Shown one piece after another: positions 38,265 to 46,856 of a stretch of DNA of 64,000 bases. The first letter of the stretch is position 1. Each line of letters opens with the position of its first letter. The translations under genes and the position numbers were made by a program. The DNA lies in contig JAGTXO010000044.1 in NCBI GenBank assembly GCA_019448385.1, positions 62,001-126,000 on the forward strand. The letters are read 5' to 3'. The DNA comes from Diacronema lutheri (lineage: Eukaryota > Haptophyta > Pavlovophyceae > Pavlovales > Pavlovaceae). The notes beneath the pieces were generated by a model, which was not told where the DNA came from, ran no database searches, and saw only the letters and a list, made by a program, of their open reading frames with translations.

Positions 38265-38864
38265 ATGAAAAAATTCAAAATCATTATGGGGGGTAACAAT
38301 AGCACTCATGAACACACCTTTTCGGGGCCGTCCCAGACTGCTGTCGCAGACACGATGCGCGCCGTCAGCAGGCATGCTCGCCGAGTGACGACGATCGAGC
38401 TCGCGTGCCACACGACGCGCGACGACGCATGGATTGCTGTCGATGGCCTTGTGTATGACATCACGCCGCACATCTCGCACCACCCGGGCTGGACGAGCGG
38501 TTCTGTCACCACTGTCGTCGCGATCATGACCTACCTCGGCAAGGACGCAACGCTCGCGTTTCACGCCATCGGTGTCCACGCTTCACCGAAGGTCAAGGCG
38601 GAGCTGCGCGCGTATCGCATTGGCATACTCGTTGGCAGCACGGCCGACACGAGCGGCGGAGAGGGCACAGAACGTGCAACAGGCCCGCGAGAAAGTCCTT
38701 CGGAGGGCGCGTACGCGTTCGCAGGCGCGCACCTATGGAAAGGCGCGGAAGCTGTTGGCCTCCCTTGGCTGCGAACGGCTGGGAGCAGCGCTTTACTGAC
38801 ATTTCTGTGGGGAGCACTCGCGGCGACTTTGTGCACCGTGGGCCACAAAGCTGAGAGCCCATAG
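38265..38864 (+). CDS. Cytochrome b5-like heme-binding protein
   Basis: A single exon of 199 residues. The core AWIAVDGLVYDITPHISHHPGWTSG, TYLGKDATLAFHAIGVHASPKVKAELRAYRIG follows the cytochrome b5 pattern (VYD-T...HPGG...G-x-DA-T-x-x-F-x-x-x-H). The first heme His is in HHPGW, where the usual HPGG has Trp; the second His is in FHAIGVH. A hydrophobic C-terminal segment (SSALLTFLWGALAATLCTV) suggests tail-anchoring in the ER. The start could also be Met8 (38286). It is convergent with, and its 3' half lies antisense to the open C-terminal frame of, the Fanzor gene. Confidence 0.82.
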   Translation: MKKFKIIMGGNNSTHEHTFSGPSQTAVADTMRAVSRHARRVTTIELACHTTRDDAWIAVDGLVYDITPHISHHPGWTSGSVTTVVAIMTYLGKDATLAFHAIGVHASPKVKAELRAYRIGILVGSTADTSGGEGTERATGPRESPSEGAYAFAGAHLWKGAEAVGLPWLRTAGSSALLTFLWGALAATLCTVGHKAESP

Positions 38865-38869
38865 GGCCG

Positions 38870-41800
38870 TGTGCACTTCCCCCCCCCCCCCGCCGACGTC
38901 CCGTCGCCGTCGCCGTCGCAGTCATCGCCCTCGCCTCGCACCATGCGCTCCTCGAGCTCCCACACCTCGCCGCGCACCCACCAGACGAGCACGAGGGCAA
39001 AGCGCTCAGGCGTCGACGTGGTGTCGCGCCCGGCCGCGTGCGCCGCCATGTCGCGCACGTCGTAGAAGATGTTGCGCGCGGCGTTGTAGTCGCGGTGCAC
39101 GGGCTTCTCGAAGCCGTTGCACGCCGGGCAGACGATGAGCGGGTGCACCTTGCGCGTGCCGCCCTTTGCTACGGGCAGGCGCGGGTCCTGCGCGAGCACC
39201 GCGCAGCCGCGCTGCAGCCTGCCCCCCTTGGCGAGCCGCGGCATCGAGCAGTGCATCGACGTGCACGGCTCGGGCACGAAGACGGCCGCGACGCCGCGCC
39301 GCCGCAGCTCGCGCAGCAGCCCCACCTGGAAGGCGGGCGGCGCGCCCTTGGGCTGCGCGCCCTTGTGGTCGTGCAGCCACTTGCCCACGCACACGAGCAG
39401 CCGGTCGCGCGTCACGCCGTCGACGCAGTGCGCCGCGATGAGCGCCTCGGCGCCGCGCGCCGCGTTAGCCCACCCGCCGCTGTCGCGCCGCCAGCGCTCC
39501 TTGCGGCGCGCCGGCGCGTCGTACACGTGCTCGGCGGCGCGCTCGCGCACCCGCGCGCTCTCGCGGTGGAAGGCGAGGAACTCGCCCTCGCCGAGCACCT
39601 TGGCGCTGTGCGCCTCGCCAAGCCGCGCCTCGTCCGCCTCCACGCTGAGCTCCTCGCCGCGCCCGTCGGTGCGCACGCGCCGCCGCGCCGCGTTGGTCTT
39701 GGCCGTCTCGCGCGCAAAGCTCGCGGCGCGCGCGCGCGCGCTGCGTGAACTGCCGCCAGACGCCGCCCGCCCGGCATGCGCAGAGTAGGCGGTGATGATG
39801 CCGATGTTCGACGTTCTGCCGCGACGACGACCGCCTCCTCCTCGTCGTTCGCTCGCCGCAGCTCGAGCCGAGCGCGATGGCGATGCGCCCGTCCGGCCGG
39901 CGCCAGCGGTGCAGGACGCTCGAGCCGCCGGCCGGCGCCTGCGCCTTTGGCACGAGGACGGTCCCGACGGCGTGCACGGCGACGCCATCCGTCAGCACCG
40001 ACTTGACGGGCTGCCGGCCCGCGAGCGGCACGCGCGGCAGCGGCGCGAGGCCAACCCACGAGCGCCGCGCGCGCCAAGGCAGATCGGCCGGCGGCCGCTC
40101 GCGCCCGGCGTAGTCGAAGACGCGGTTGGAGATGTCGAAGCACGTCGCAAAGACCGCGTACCTGACGCGCACGTCCGACATCGGCGGGGTGTTGCCGTTT
40201 TTGCCTGTCCACCTGATCGGCTCGCCATCGTGGTCGCGCAGGTCCAGCGCCTTGAGCCGCGCGCGCAGCTCTTTGCGCTCGTCGTCGGGAAGCGTCTCCC
40301 AGATGGCGTTCGCGGTGAGGCGCACGTTGCGCGGCACCTGCGCGCAGCGCGCGGCATGCGAGCGCGCGGGCGCGTGACCAACCTGGCCGCGGGGCGGCGC
40401 GCACGGCGGCGGCGCGCGCGCTTGGGCGCTCGGCGGCGGCAGCGGCAGCCGCGCCTCGCGCGCACATTGTGCGTGCGCAGTGGCGCCACATTGTACCGCG
40501 GCGGCCGTCCGGTCAGCTGCGTGTGGATGTGCGCGAGCCGGCAGAGCAGCGCCTGCCCCTCGGCCACGTGCTGCAGGTTGCGGATCTGCACGAGGAAGTA
40601 GCGCGTCGTGTGGCGGTCGTAGTTCCACCTGTCCGTGGGCGTGCACCCGTAGTCGATGTCGTGGAGAACCATGTCGGGCAGGTGGCGGTCGAGCGCGGCG
40701 GGGCAGCCGACGCGCGCGCCCGCCACGTCGCCGCGCAGCAGCCGCTCGCACAGCTCGCGCACGCGCGCGTTTCGCTGCATCTCGGGCAGCGCGAAGAGCG
40801 CCTCGTCGCGCTCGACTGCCGCGCGGACGACGTCGCGGAGCAGCCCGTCCACGACGCGCGATGGGTGCATCAGGCACGCGGTGGACACCTGCGTCGCCTC
40901 CTCCTTGAGGATGTGCGTGAGGCCCACCGCGCAGACGGGCTGGATGCCCTTGGCCATCTCGCCGACGGCGCGCGCCGTCGCCGCCTTGGTCTGCGCGGCG
41001 GCTTGCTCGGCGGGCTTGCCTTGGGACGCTGCACCGTACGTGCTCTCGTCCTTGTGCCAGCCGATGGCCGAGAAGATCGCAAGGACGGTTCCCTTGTCCA
41101 TCGTGGTCGACGTGTGCACGCTGGTCGACGGGCCGCCCGACGCCGCGCCGGCAGCCCGCGCGCTCGCCACCGCAGCCTCGTCGCGCACCACCTTGTTGAT
41201 GACGCGGTACGCCTGTGTCGTGAGCCTGTGCACGGCCGCCGCGATGCGCCGCAGCTCCTTCCGCGCACCGGGCTGCGCCGTCACCGCCTGCGGCCCCGCG
41301 TTGAGCGTCGAGCGCTTGACGACGAAGCCCGGGAGCACGCTGCCGCGCGTGCGCGCCGTCGCGCCGCCGGCGGCGCGCGCGCTCGGCGCAGCGGGCTCGT
41401 CCACGCGCGCGCTCTCGACGCCGCGCGCGCGGGGAACGCTCGGCGCGAGCGCGCCCGCGGCGTCGCGCGCGCCCGCGGCGGCACCCGCCGCGGCGCGCTT
41501 GCCCGCGGCGCCCGAGACGCCGTGCGCGCGAAGCGGTGCCGACGCCGACGCCGACGCCGCGCCCGCGCCGCCGCTGCCGCTGCCCGATCCGCCCGCGCGC
41601 CGCTCCTGCTCGTCGCGCGCCGCGCGGAACTGGGCGACGAGGCCCTTGTCGAGGTTGCCCTCGGGCTCCCACGTGTCGGCGCTCTCGTCGTAGCCCAGCC
41701 ACCTGATCCGGAACTGGAACGTGCCTTTCTGGCCCGCCTTGCGGCGCTCGTCGAGGACCGCCTCGACCTCGTACGTGCCCGCCTCCACGTCGACGCTCGC

Positions 41801-42274
41801 GCCCGCCGCGCTCGCGCCCGTGTCCGGCCACCCAGCGACCGTGCCGCCCAGCCTCTCGGCGGCCGCGCGCAGCTGCCGCTCGCGCTGGGCGGCCGCGGCG
41901 CCTCGCGCAACCAGCGCGGGCAGCATGCCCGCGCCGCCCGCGAGGCCGTGCGCGCCGACGCTGGCGGTCATCAGCGCGTCGAGGCACGCGAACGTTGCGA
42001 GCGCCCGCGCGCCATCGTCGCCGCCGCGCGGCTGCGAGCGCACGACGGGCGATGGCTGCGGCTCCCCCTCGGCCGCGAGCAGCGGCCAGATCGCACCGGC
42101 CAGCGCGAGGGCATGCGCGCCGACCGCGACGACCACGTGCTCGTCGAGCGGCGCAAAGTCGTAGCGCACGAGCGCGGCCGGGCGCGAGTCGTCCGTCGGC
42201 CGGTCGGCGACGAGCAGCCCGACCGGGCGCGGCGACTCGACGGACGGCGCGGCGACGGGCGCGCAGAGGAGCAC
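38870..42274 (-). CDS. Chromodomain-Fanzor protein (eukaryotic TnpB-like)
   Basis: Two supported exons: 40466 to at least 42274, and 40337 downward; the intron is 40338-40465 (GTGCGC donor, GCGCAG acceptor). A chromodomain lies at about 41,625-41,779: YEVEAVLDERR, FQFRIRWLGYDESADTWEPE, NLDKGLVAQFR. Then comes a helical region typical of Fanzor N-termini, HLPDMVLHDIDYG, RYNVAPLRTHN|VPRNVRLTANAI and LTDGVAVHAV. The C-terminal half has the RuvC-II Glu in VFVPEPCTSMHC, zinc-finger Cys pairs (CTSMHC, CPAC) and RuvC-III HRDYNAARNIF. Fanzors are RNA-guided DNA nucleases related to bacterial TnpB. Between 39,790 and 39,900 the frame changes at least twice without clear splice sites, and no DPG is seen at RuvC-I. 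The 5' end (frame open to about 42,436, no ATG) and 3' end (frame open to 38,561) are unresolved. Confidence 0.82.
38879..38891. repeat. Homopolymer C tract (13 C)
   Basis: A run of 13 C between the cytochrome b5-like stop and the Fanzor 3' part. On the Fanzor strand it reads as a Gly run, so length error here would change the predicted C-terminus. Confidence 0.9.
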
Positions 42275-42451
42275 GACGAGCAGGCGCGGCGTGCCGCCGA
42301 GCAGCGTGCGCGCGGCATCCGCCCCGTCGGCTCCGCCGCGCGAGGCCGCGGCGAGCAGCGCGGCCGCACGCGTCGGGCTCCGTGCCGTCCGCGCGTCCTT
42401 GCGCGTGCGTGCGCGCGCCGTGTCCGCGGCGCAGGCGTCGTCGAGGTGAGG

Positions 42452-43663
42452 TCATACTCTGACCGAGAGTCTCATCTCGGGGTCCATGACAGCCGCCCGG
42501 CTCGCCGTCCATAGGCGCAGCGTGCGGTCGTAGAACGAGCATGTCGCACCGAGCACGCTCGCGCCCCTGGGCGGCTCGTGGCTCCAGTCCGCACCGTACG
42601 CTAGCGAATCGCCTACGTCGCGCGCAGCGCACGCACCGACGCGCTCGAGGCGCGCGTGGCCTTCACACGCCCTTGCAAAGTGGAAACCGTTGTGCATGCA
42701 CGCCGCCACGATCGCGCCGGCGACGTGTGGATGCCAGCGGGCGCACCAGACGCCGCCGCCGAGCGCGATCGAGCACAGCTCGCGCTGCGCCATTCGCAGG
42801 TCGATCGCACGCACGTGCTCGTCGTAGCTCCCCGTGAGGACAATGTGCTCCGCGCGAGGGTCGGTGTGGATGGACGTGACGCCCATCGCGTGGCCCTTGC
42901 CGTTGGCCACCGCCGGCCGCTCGACGGCGCGCGCGTCCCAACCGCGCAGCGCGCAGTCGTCCGCGCCAGTCAGCAGCAAGCCGCCATCGATGCGCTGGTG
43001 CGTCGCAGTCCAAATCTCAAGCGAGTGCGCCTGCCAGGAGCACACCAGCTCGGGCGATGCGCCGTCCAGCGAGAAAATGTGCGCACGGCCGCTATTGTCG
43101 CACGCCGCGAGGCGTGCGCGCGGCTCCGCGCCCGTCGACGCCGTGCCGCCCGGCGCGCCGTCGGTGCCGGCGGACGCGTCGCGCGCCCAGGCCCAGTCCG
43201 CCGTGAGGCAAAAGAGCCGCGTGCCGCTCGCGTCCGGCAGTGCGCACCGCGTCACGGCCCCGAGGCTGACCGGGCCGCCGACTCTCGCTCGAGACGCGCG
43301 CACGCACTCCACGCCGCCATCGGCGCACGCGAGGGCGAGCAAGCAGCCGTCCGCGGAGCCACCCGCCGGTGGCGGCAGCCAGGACGCGTCAAAAATCCCC
43401 GCGCATTCGAACTGCGCCTCGGCGTGCAGTGTGGGCGCGGTGGTCGCCACGGACGACTCGCTCGCCTCCCATCCGGCCGCGCTGGCCGAGGCGCGGGCCG
43501 AATAGAGGTGCAGCCGGCCAACGCGCACACCATCGCGCAGCTCGTAGGTTGCGCATGCGAGCACGTCTACGCACCGTGCCCACGGGCAAAATGCCACCAC
43601 GTCTGCGTGCAGGCCCGTATTCACTGCACAGAGTTCGCTCGACGCGAGCCCGTCGTCGGCCAT
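42452..43663 (-). CDS. DPH7: Diphthine methyltransferase (DPH7/WDR85)
   Basis: A single exon of 403 residues. The start ADVVAFCPWARCVDVLACATYEL is the DPH7 N-terminal signature. WD40 units follow: LEIWTATHQRIDGGLLLTGADDCALRGWDAR, VTSIHTDPRAEHIVLTGSYDEHVRAIDLR, GGGVWCARWHP, and AYGADWSHEP with SFYDRTLRLW at the end. DPH7 hydrolyses the methyl ester of diphthine on elongation factor 2 so that the final amidation to diphthamide can occur. It starts 87 bp from the divergent gene at 43751. Its TGA overlaps an out-of-frame ATG; the Fanzor frame lies directly downstream on the same strand. Confidence 0.92.
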   Translation of the reverse strand: MADDGLASSELCAVNTGLHADVVAFCPWARCVDVLACATYELRDGVRVGRLHLYSARASASAAGWEASESSVATTAPTLHAEAQFECAGIFDASWLPPPAGGSADGCLLALACADGGVECVRASRARVGGPVSLGAVTRCALPDASGTRLFCLTADWAWARDASAGTDGAPGGTASTGAEPRARLAACDNSGRAHIFSLDGASPELVCSWQAHSLEIWTATHQRIDGGLLLTGADDCALRGWDARAVERPAVANGKGHAMGVTSIHTDPRAEHIVLTGSYDEHVRAIDLRMAQRELCSIALGGGVWCARWHPHVAGAIVAACMHNGFHFARACEGHARLERVGACAARDVGDSLAYGADWSHEPPRGASVLGATCSFYDRTLRLWTASRAAVMDPEMRLSVRV

Positions 43664-43750
43664 GGATTTAACAGCAACTTTAAAAAGGTTTTTCTTTCCT
43701 TCTTCCCTTCCTTTTCTTCCAGATTTTCCGCCTTTTCCAAGCCTGCTGTC
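43664..43750. promoter_or_regulatory. Bidirectional promoter between DPH7 and GGCT-like genes
   Basis: The 87 bp between two divergent start codons hold the AT-rich stretch GATTTAACAGCAACTTTAAAAAGG, with TTTAAA reading in both directions, then a pure pyrimidine run toward the plus-strand gene. Confidence 0.55.
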
Positions 43751-44320
43751 ATGGGATTCCACTGGCTCGTTCATGCGCTCCTCGCGTCGCTGCTCAGCTC
43801 GGTGGCGCAGCCGCCCAGATTGGTGCCTCAGCCGCCGAGCGTGAGGTACTTTGCCTACGGCGCTAATAACGACCAGCAACTCATGCGCCGCCGAATCGGC
43901 AGCGAGCCGCTTGCGGCCGAGCCGGCCGTGGCGCAGGGCTTTCGGCTCGCGTTCACCGCGCTCGGCGTTCCGCCCGAGCCCGGGTTCGCATCCATCGAGC
44001 CCGCCCACGGGCTGAGCGAGTGCCACGGTGTGCTATACACGCTCACTTTTGAGCAGATGGCGCGCCTCTGCGCGACTGAGGCGGTGCCCGTCGCGTACGC
44101 CGTCGTGAGCCTGAAGGTGCGCACGTACCACGGTCAGAGCGTCGGCGCCGCCACGCTGCGCGCAAACGGCGTCGGGGCGCTGCTCGAGTCGATGTTCGGC
44201 CCGATCAGACCAAGTGAGCGCTACCTGAACATCATTCGGGCCGGCGCGCGAGAATCTGGTCTGAGCGAGGAGTGGTTGACGCACCTTGGAGCGCTCGCTC
44301 ACTATGGCGCGCCCAGCTGA
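43751..44320 (+). CDS. Gamma-glutamylcyclotransferase-like protein
   Basis: A single exon of 189 residues. A signal peptide (FHWLVHALLASLLSSVAQP) precedes VRYFAYGANNDQQLMRRR, the YGSN-type substrate loop of the GGCT fold, then AQGFRLAFTALG, GFASIEPAHGLSECHGVLYTLT (the likely catalytic Glu lies in SIEPAHG) and SERYLNIIRAGARESGLSEEWL, the C-terminal motif of GGCT-like proteins. These enzymes cyclise gamma-glutamyl peptides to 5-oxoproline. The signal peptide points to secretion or an organelle. Confidence 0.85.
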   Translation: MGFHWLVHALLASLLSSVAQPPRLVPQPPSVRYFAYGANNDQQLMRRRIGSEPLAAEPAVAQGFRLAFTALGVPPEPGFASIEPAHGLSECHGVLYTLTFEQMARLCATEAVPVAYAVVSLKVRTYHGQSVGAATLRANGVGALLESMFGPIRPSERYLNIIRAGARESGLSEEWLTHLGALAHYGAPS

Positions 44321-44367
44321 CAACCTCGAGACCACAGGAGGCTCAAATGCGGCGCAAAGTGCGCTCC

Positions 44368-46717
44368 TTAGAAGCTCCCTCGTCCGCCTTGCCCGGCCAT
44401 CCCGCCGAACTGCCCGTGCATGCCCTGCATCGGGCTCGGCGATCCGCCTCGCATGGCTGCGCAGGGCGCGGTGGGTCGCGCACGGGGCGATTCGCGCCAT
44501 CAGCTGTGAACGAATCACGCGGGGCGCGCGCGGGCGCGCGCGTCACGCGGGCGCACGCGTCACGCGTATCGACGGGCGCGCGCACCTCCCAACTGGCCCA
44601 TGCCTGGCGGCATGCCCCCCATGCCCATGCCCGGCATCGGACCGGCTCCCGGCGTGCCGAACGCGCCTGCCAGGGTAGGCAGCATTGCATTTGCGCGCAC
44701 AGGCGACGGTGCAGCGTGAGCGCGGGCGTGCGGCGGAAGCGCCGTGGCGGGGCGTTGGGGCTCAATGGCGCGCGCGTCATGACCCGCCGACCCCGCAAAC
44801 GAGCTGGCGTACAGTGTGCTGCGCACGTGCGGGCCCCGGTCGTGCGCGCTGCGGCGCCTCTACCTGCCGGTTGGCCCATGCCCTGCATGCCGCCCATGCC
44901 CTGCATGCCGCCCATGCCCTGCATGCCGCCCATGCCCTGCATGCCGCCCATGCCCTGCATGCCGCCCATGCCCTGCATGCCGCCCATGCCCTGCATGCCG
45001 CCCATGCCCTGCATGCCGCCCATGCCCTGCATGCCGCCCATGCCCTGCATGCCGCCCATGCGCGCCATGCCATCTTGGCCCCCTGCGAACGAGATGGGCA
45101 AGCAATGCGTGAGCGAGCGCGTGCGCGCGTTACAGCGCCCAGCGCGCTGCTGCACGAGCTGGCGCGGTCGCGCGGCTCGTGACGCGCGCACATCCCGGCT
45201 GGCCCATGCTTGGCGGCATGCCGCCCATGCCCGGCATCGGACCGGCTCCCGGCGTGCCGAACGCGCCTGCAGGTTGTCGCGCCGCGGGTGCGCACGATGG
45301 CGCGGCTTGAGCGCACGCACGCCGGGAGAACTCGACACGCGCAGGGCGGGGTGCACGGGCCGCAGGCTGTCAGCTGGCGCGTTAGACGCGCACCATTCCT
45401 CGCGCCAGTGCCCATGCCCATGCCCATCCCGACGCCCACGACCGACGGCCGGCAGCTCGTACGCACGCCCCCAAACTCGGCCGGGTCGAGCACCGCAGCG
45501 GGTGGCGGCTTGAATGTCGAAGGCGGAGTCGGCCCGCCGGCGTGAAAGGCCGCCATCACGTCGACTTTGGCGGGGGCGGGCGTCGACGACTGCTGTGGGG
45601 TGAGCACGGCCGTTGACGGCATGAGCACGCCGATCGACGGCGCGCCAAAGGAGCTCTGGCATGCGGGCGCAAATCCGTCGCCTGCGAAGCCGCCGTTGCT
45701 CGGCGGCGCGGCGCCGAATCCGGCGGGCGGGCCGAAGAGGTTGACGGCGCCAGCGCCGTGGCTCGCGGCGGTCGTCGCCTGCTGCGACTGCGGCTGCGCC
45801 TGCGCGAATGAGCCGAAGAGGCCGGCTTCGCCAAAGGGGGCGCTCGGCGCTGCAGTCGTACATAGGCTGCCCAGCAGGTCGTCGGCGCCGCCAAGGAGGT
45901 TGGCGGGCGCGCTCTTGATCGCACTGAGCTCGGGCGGTGCGTTGAGCGACGAATCGCCGCCAAAGCCGCCGCCACCGCCGCTGCCAAAGCCGCCGCCGCC
46001 ATTGCCGAAGGCTGGTGCAGCCGATTGCTGGCGTAGTGGCTCGGACGGGCGCGTCGCCAGCGGCGCGCCTGCAGCCGCGGTCACGGCAGGCAGCGTCGCG
46101 CGGGCGGCGGGTAACGCACGCGAGGCGCGGCTCGACGCCACGGCGCCACGCGCGGACTGGCTGCGCCTCGCACTCGCACAGCAGCGCGCACCTCCGTCTT
46201 TGAAGAAGATGCGCTTGTTATATGCGTCGTCGACAAACGCCTTGAACCAGCGGTCCTCCGAGCCGGGCATGGGCCGCTTGCCGCCAAGCGCCTCGAGGTT
46301 CCCCAGCCACGTGGCGACGCATTGCGCGTTGCCTGCGCAGCACACGAGGAGAACATGGCGCCGAGCGCTCAGCTTTTTGCCCGGCCAGCAATTGCGGCGG
46401 CCGTCACGCGCGCTGCGGCAGTCCGACGTCCGACGCGAAAGGGCGAGCGCGCGCGCCGCGCGCGCGCCGCGGGCACGCCGCGTACCGCCGCCATTCTCGC
46501 TCTTGAGCACTTCGACCTCCTCCTTGGTCCAGTTGGACATGCGCACGCTCTTGCAGCGGTGCGAGAACGCCTGGTGCGACGACTTGCACGAGGAGCAGAT
46601 GAACGTCTTGAACTGGAAGCAGACCGCATCAAAGCCGAGTTTGTCCTCCTTGAGGCAGTTCGGGCACACCTTGTTGGCCGGCTCGCGCCGCACCTTGTCC
46701 AGCTCCTTCTCGGCCAT
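44368..46717 (-). CDS. ArfGAP-domain protein, AGFG/AGD14-like, with Met-Gly-Gln repeats
   Basis: Seven exons: 46486-46717, 46192-46332, 45463-46068, 45192-45266, 44864-45082, 44586-44666 and 44368-44456, giving 480 residues; all introns are phase 1. The zinc finger is CPNC-x19-CSSC (three residues longer than usual), followed by FSHRCKSVRMSNWTKEEVEVL and GGNAQCVATWLGNLEAL, closest to the AGFG/AGD14 branch, which works with clathrin-coated vesicles. The catalytic Arg of the HR pair after the last Cys is Gln (SSHQAF), so GAP activity is doubtful. The tail is Gly/Phe/Pro/Gln-rich with LFG, GFG and DLL motifs, then Met-Gly-Gln repeats. Exons 4 and 6 are duplicates encoding AFGTPGAGPMPGMG. Confidence 0.9.
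44881..45060 (-). repeat. Ten 18-bp coding repeats (GMGGMQ units)
   Basis: Ten nearly perfect copies of CCCTGCATGCCGCCCATG (plus strand), encoding alternating GMGGMQ in exon 5 of the ArfGAP gene. The exon has a length divisible by three and phase-1 ends, so it can be skipped without a frameshift. Confidence 0.97.
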
Positions 46718-46856
46718 CGCCACGGCCAGCGTCACAACAACCCTCGCGCGGATCGACTGTTCAATGAACCCGTACTGTAACGGTGTGACACCGTCACCCG
46801 CGTTTTTGCAAGGCCCGCCAGAACCGCACGCGCTCCTCTTGCGCGTGCCGCCCGGC

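Noticed and set aside
36852-38579. Long minus-strand open frame (575 codons) across the 660-bp duplication
   Set aside because: It repeats the same frame twice because the DNA is duplicated, switches between Ser/Pro/Arg-rich and unrelated sequence, and conflicts with the more protein-like frame at 37687-38183. It is probably a by-product of GC-rich DNA lacking stops.
38565-38864. Cytochrome b5-like gene as a shadow of the Fanzor C-terminus
   Set aside because: The plus-strand protein has both heme His contexts and a tail anchor; the minus-strand frame there has no recognisable domain.
41625-41779. Chromodomain as a sign of an LTR retroelement (chromovirus)
   Set aside because: No integrase, RNase H or protease motifs and no LTRs are nearby; the downstream domains in the same gene are Fanzor zinc-finger and RuvC blocks.
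39465-42632. A 1,055-codon minus-strand frame covering most of the Fanzor gene
   Set aside because: Only its part from 40337 down to about 39,850 matches Fanzor. Upstream of the intron it is Arg/Gly/Ala-rich noise while the neighbouring frame carries the chromodomain.
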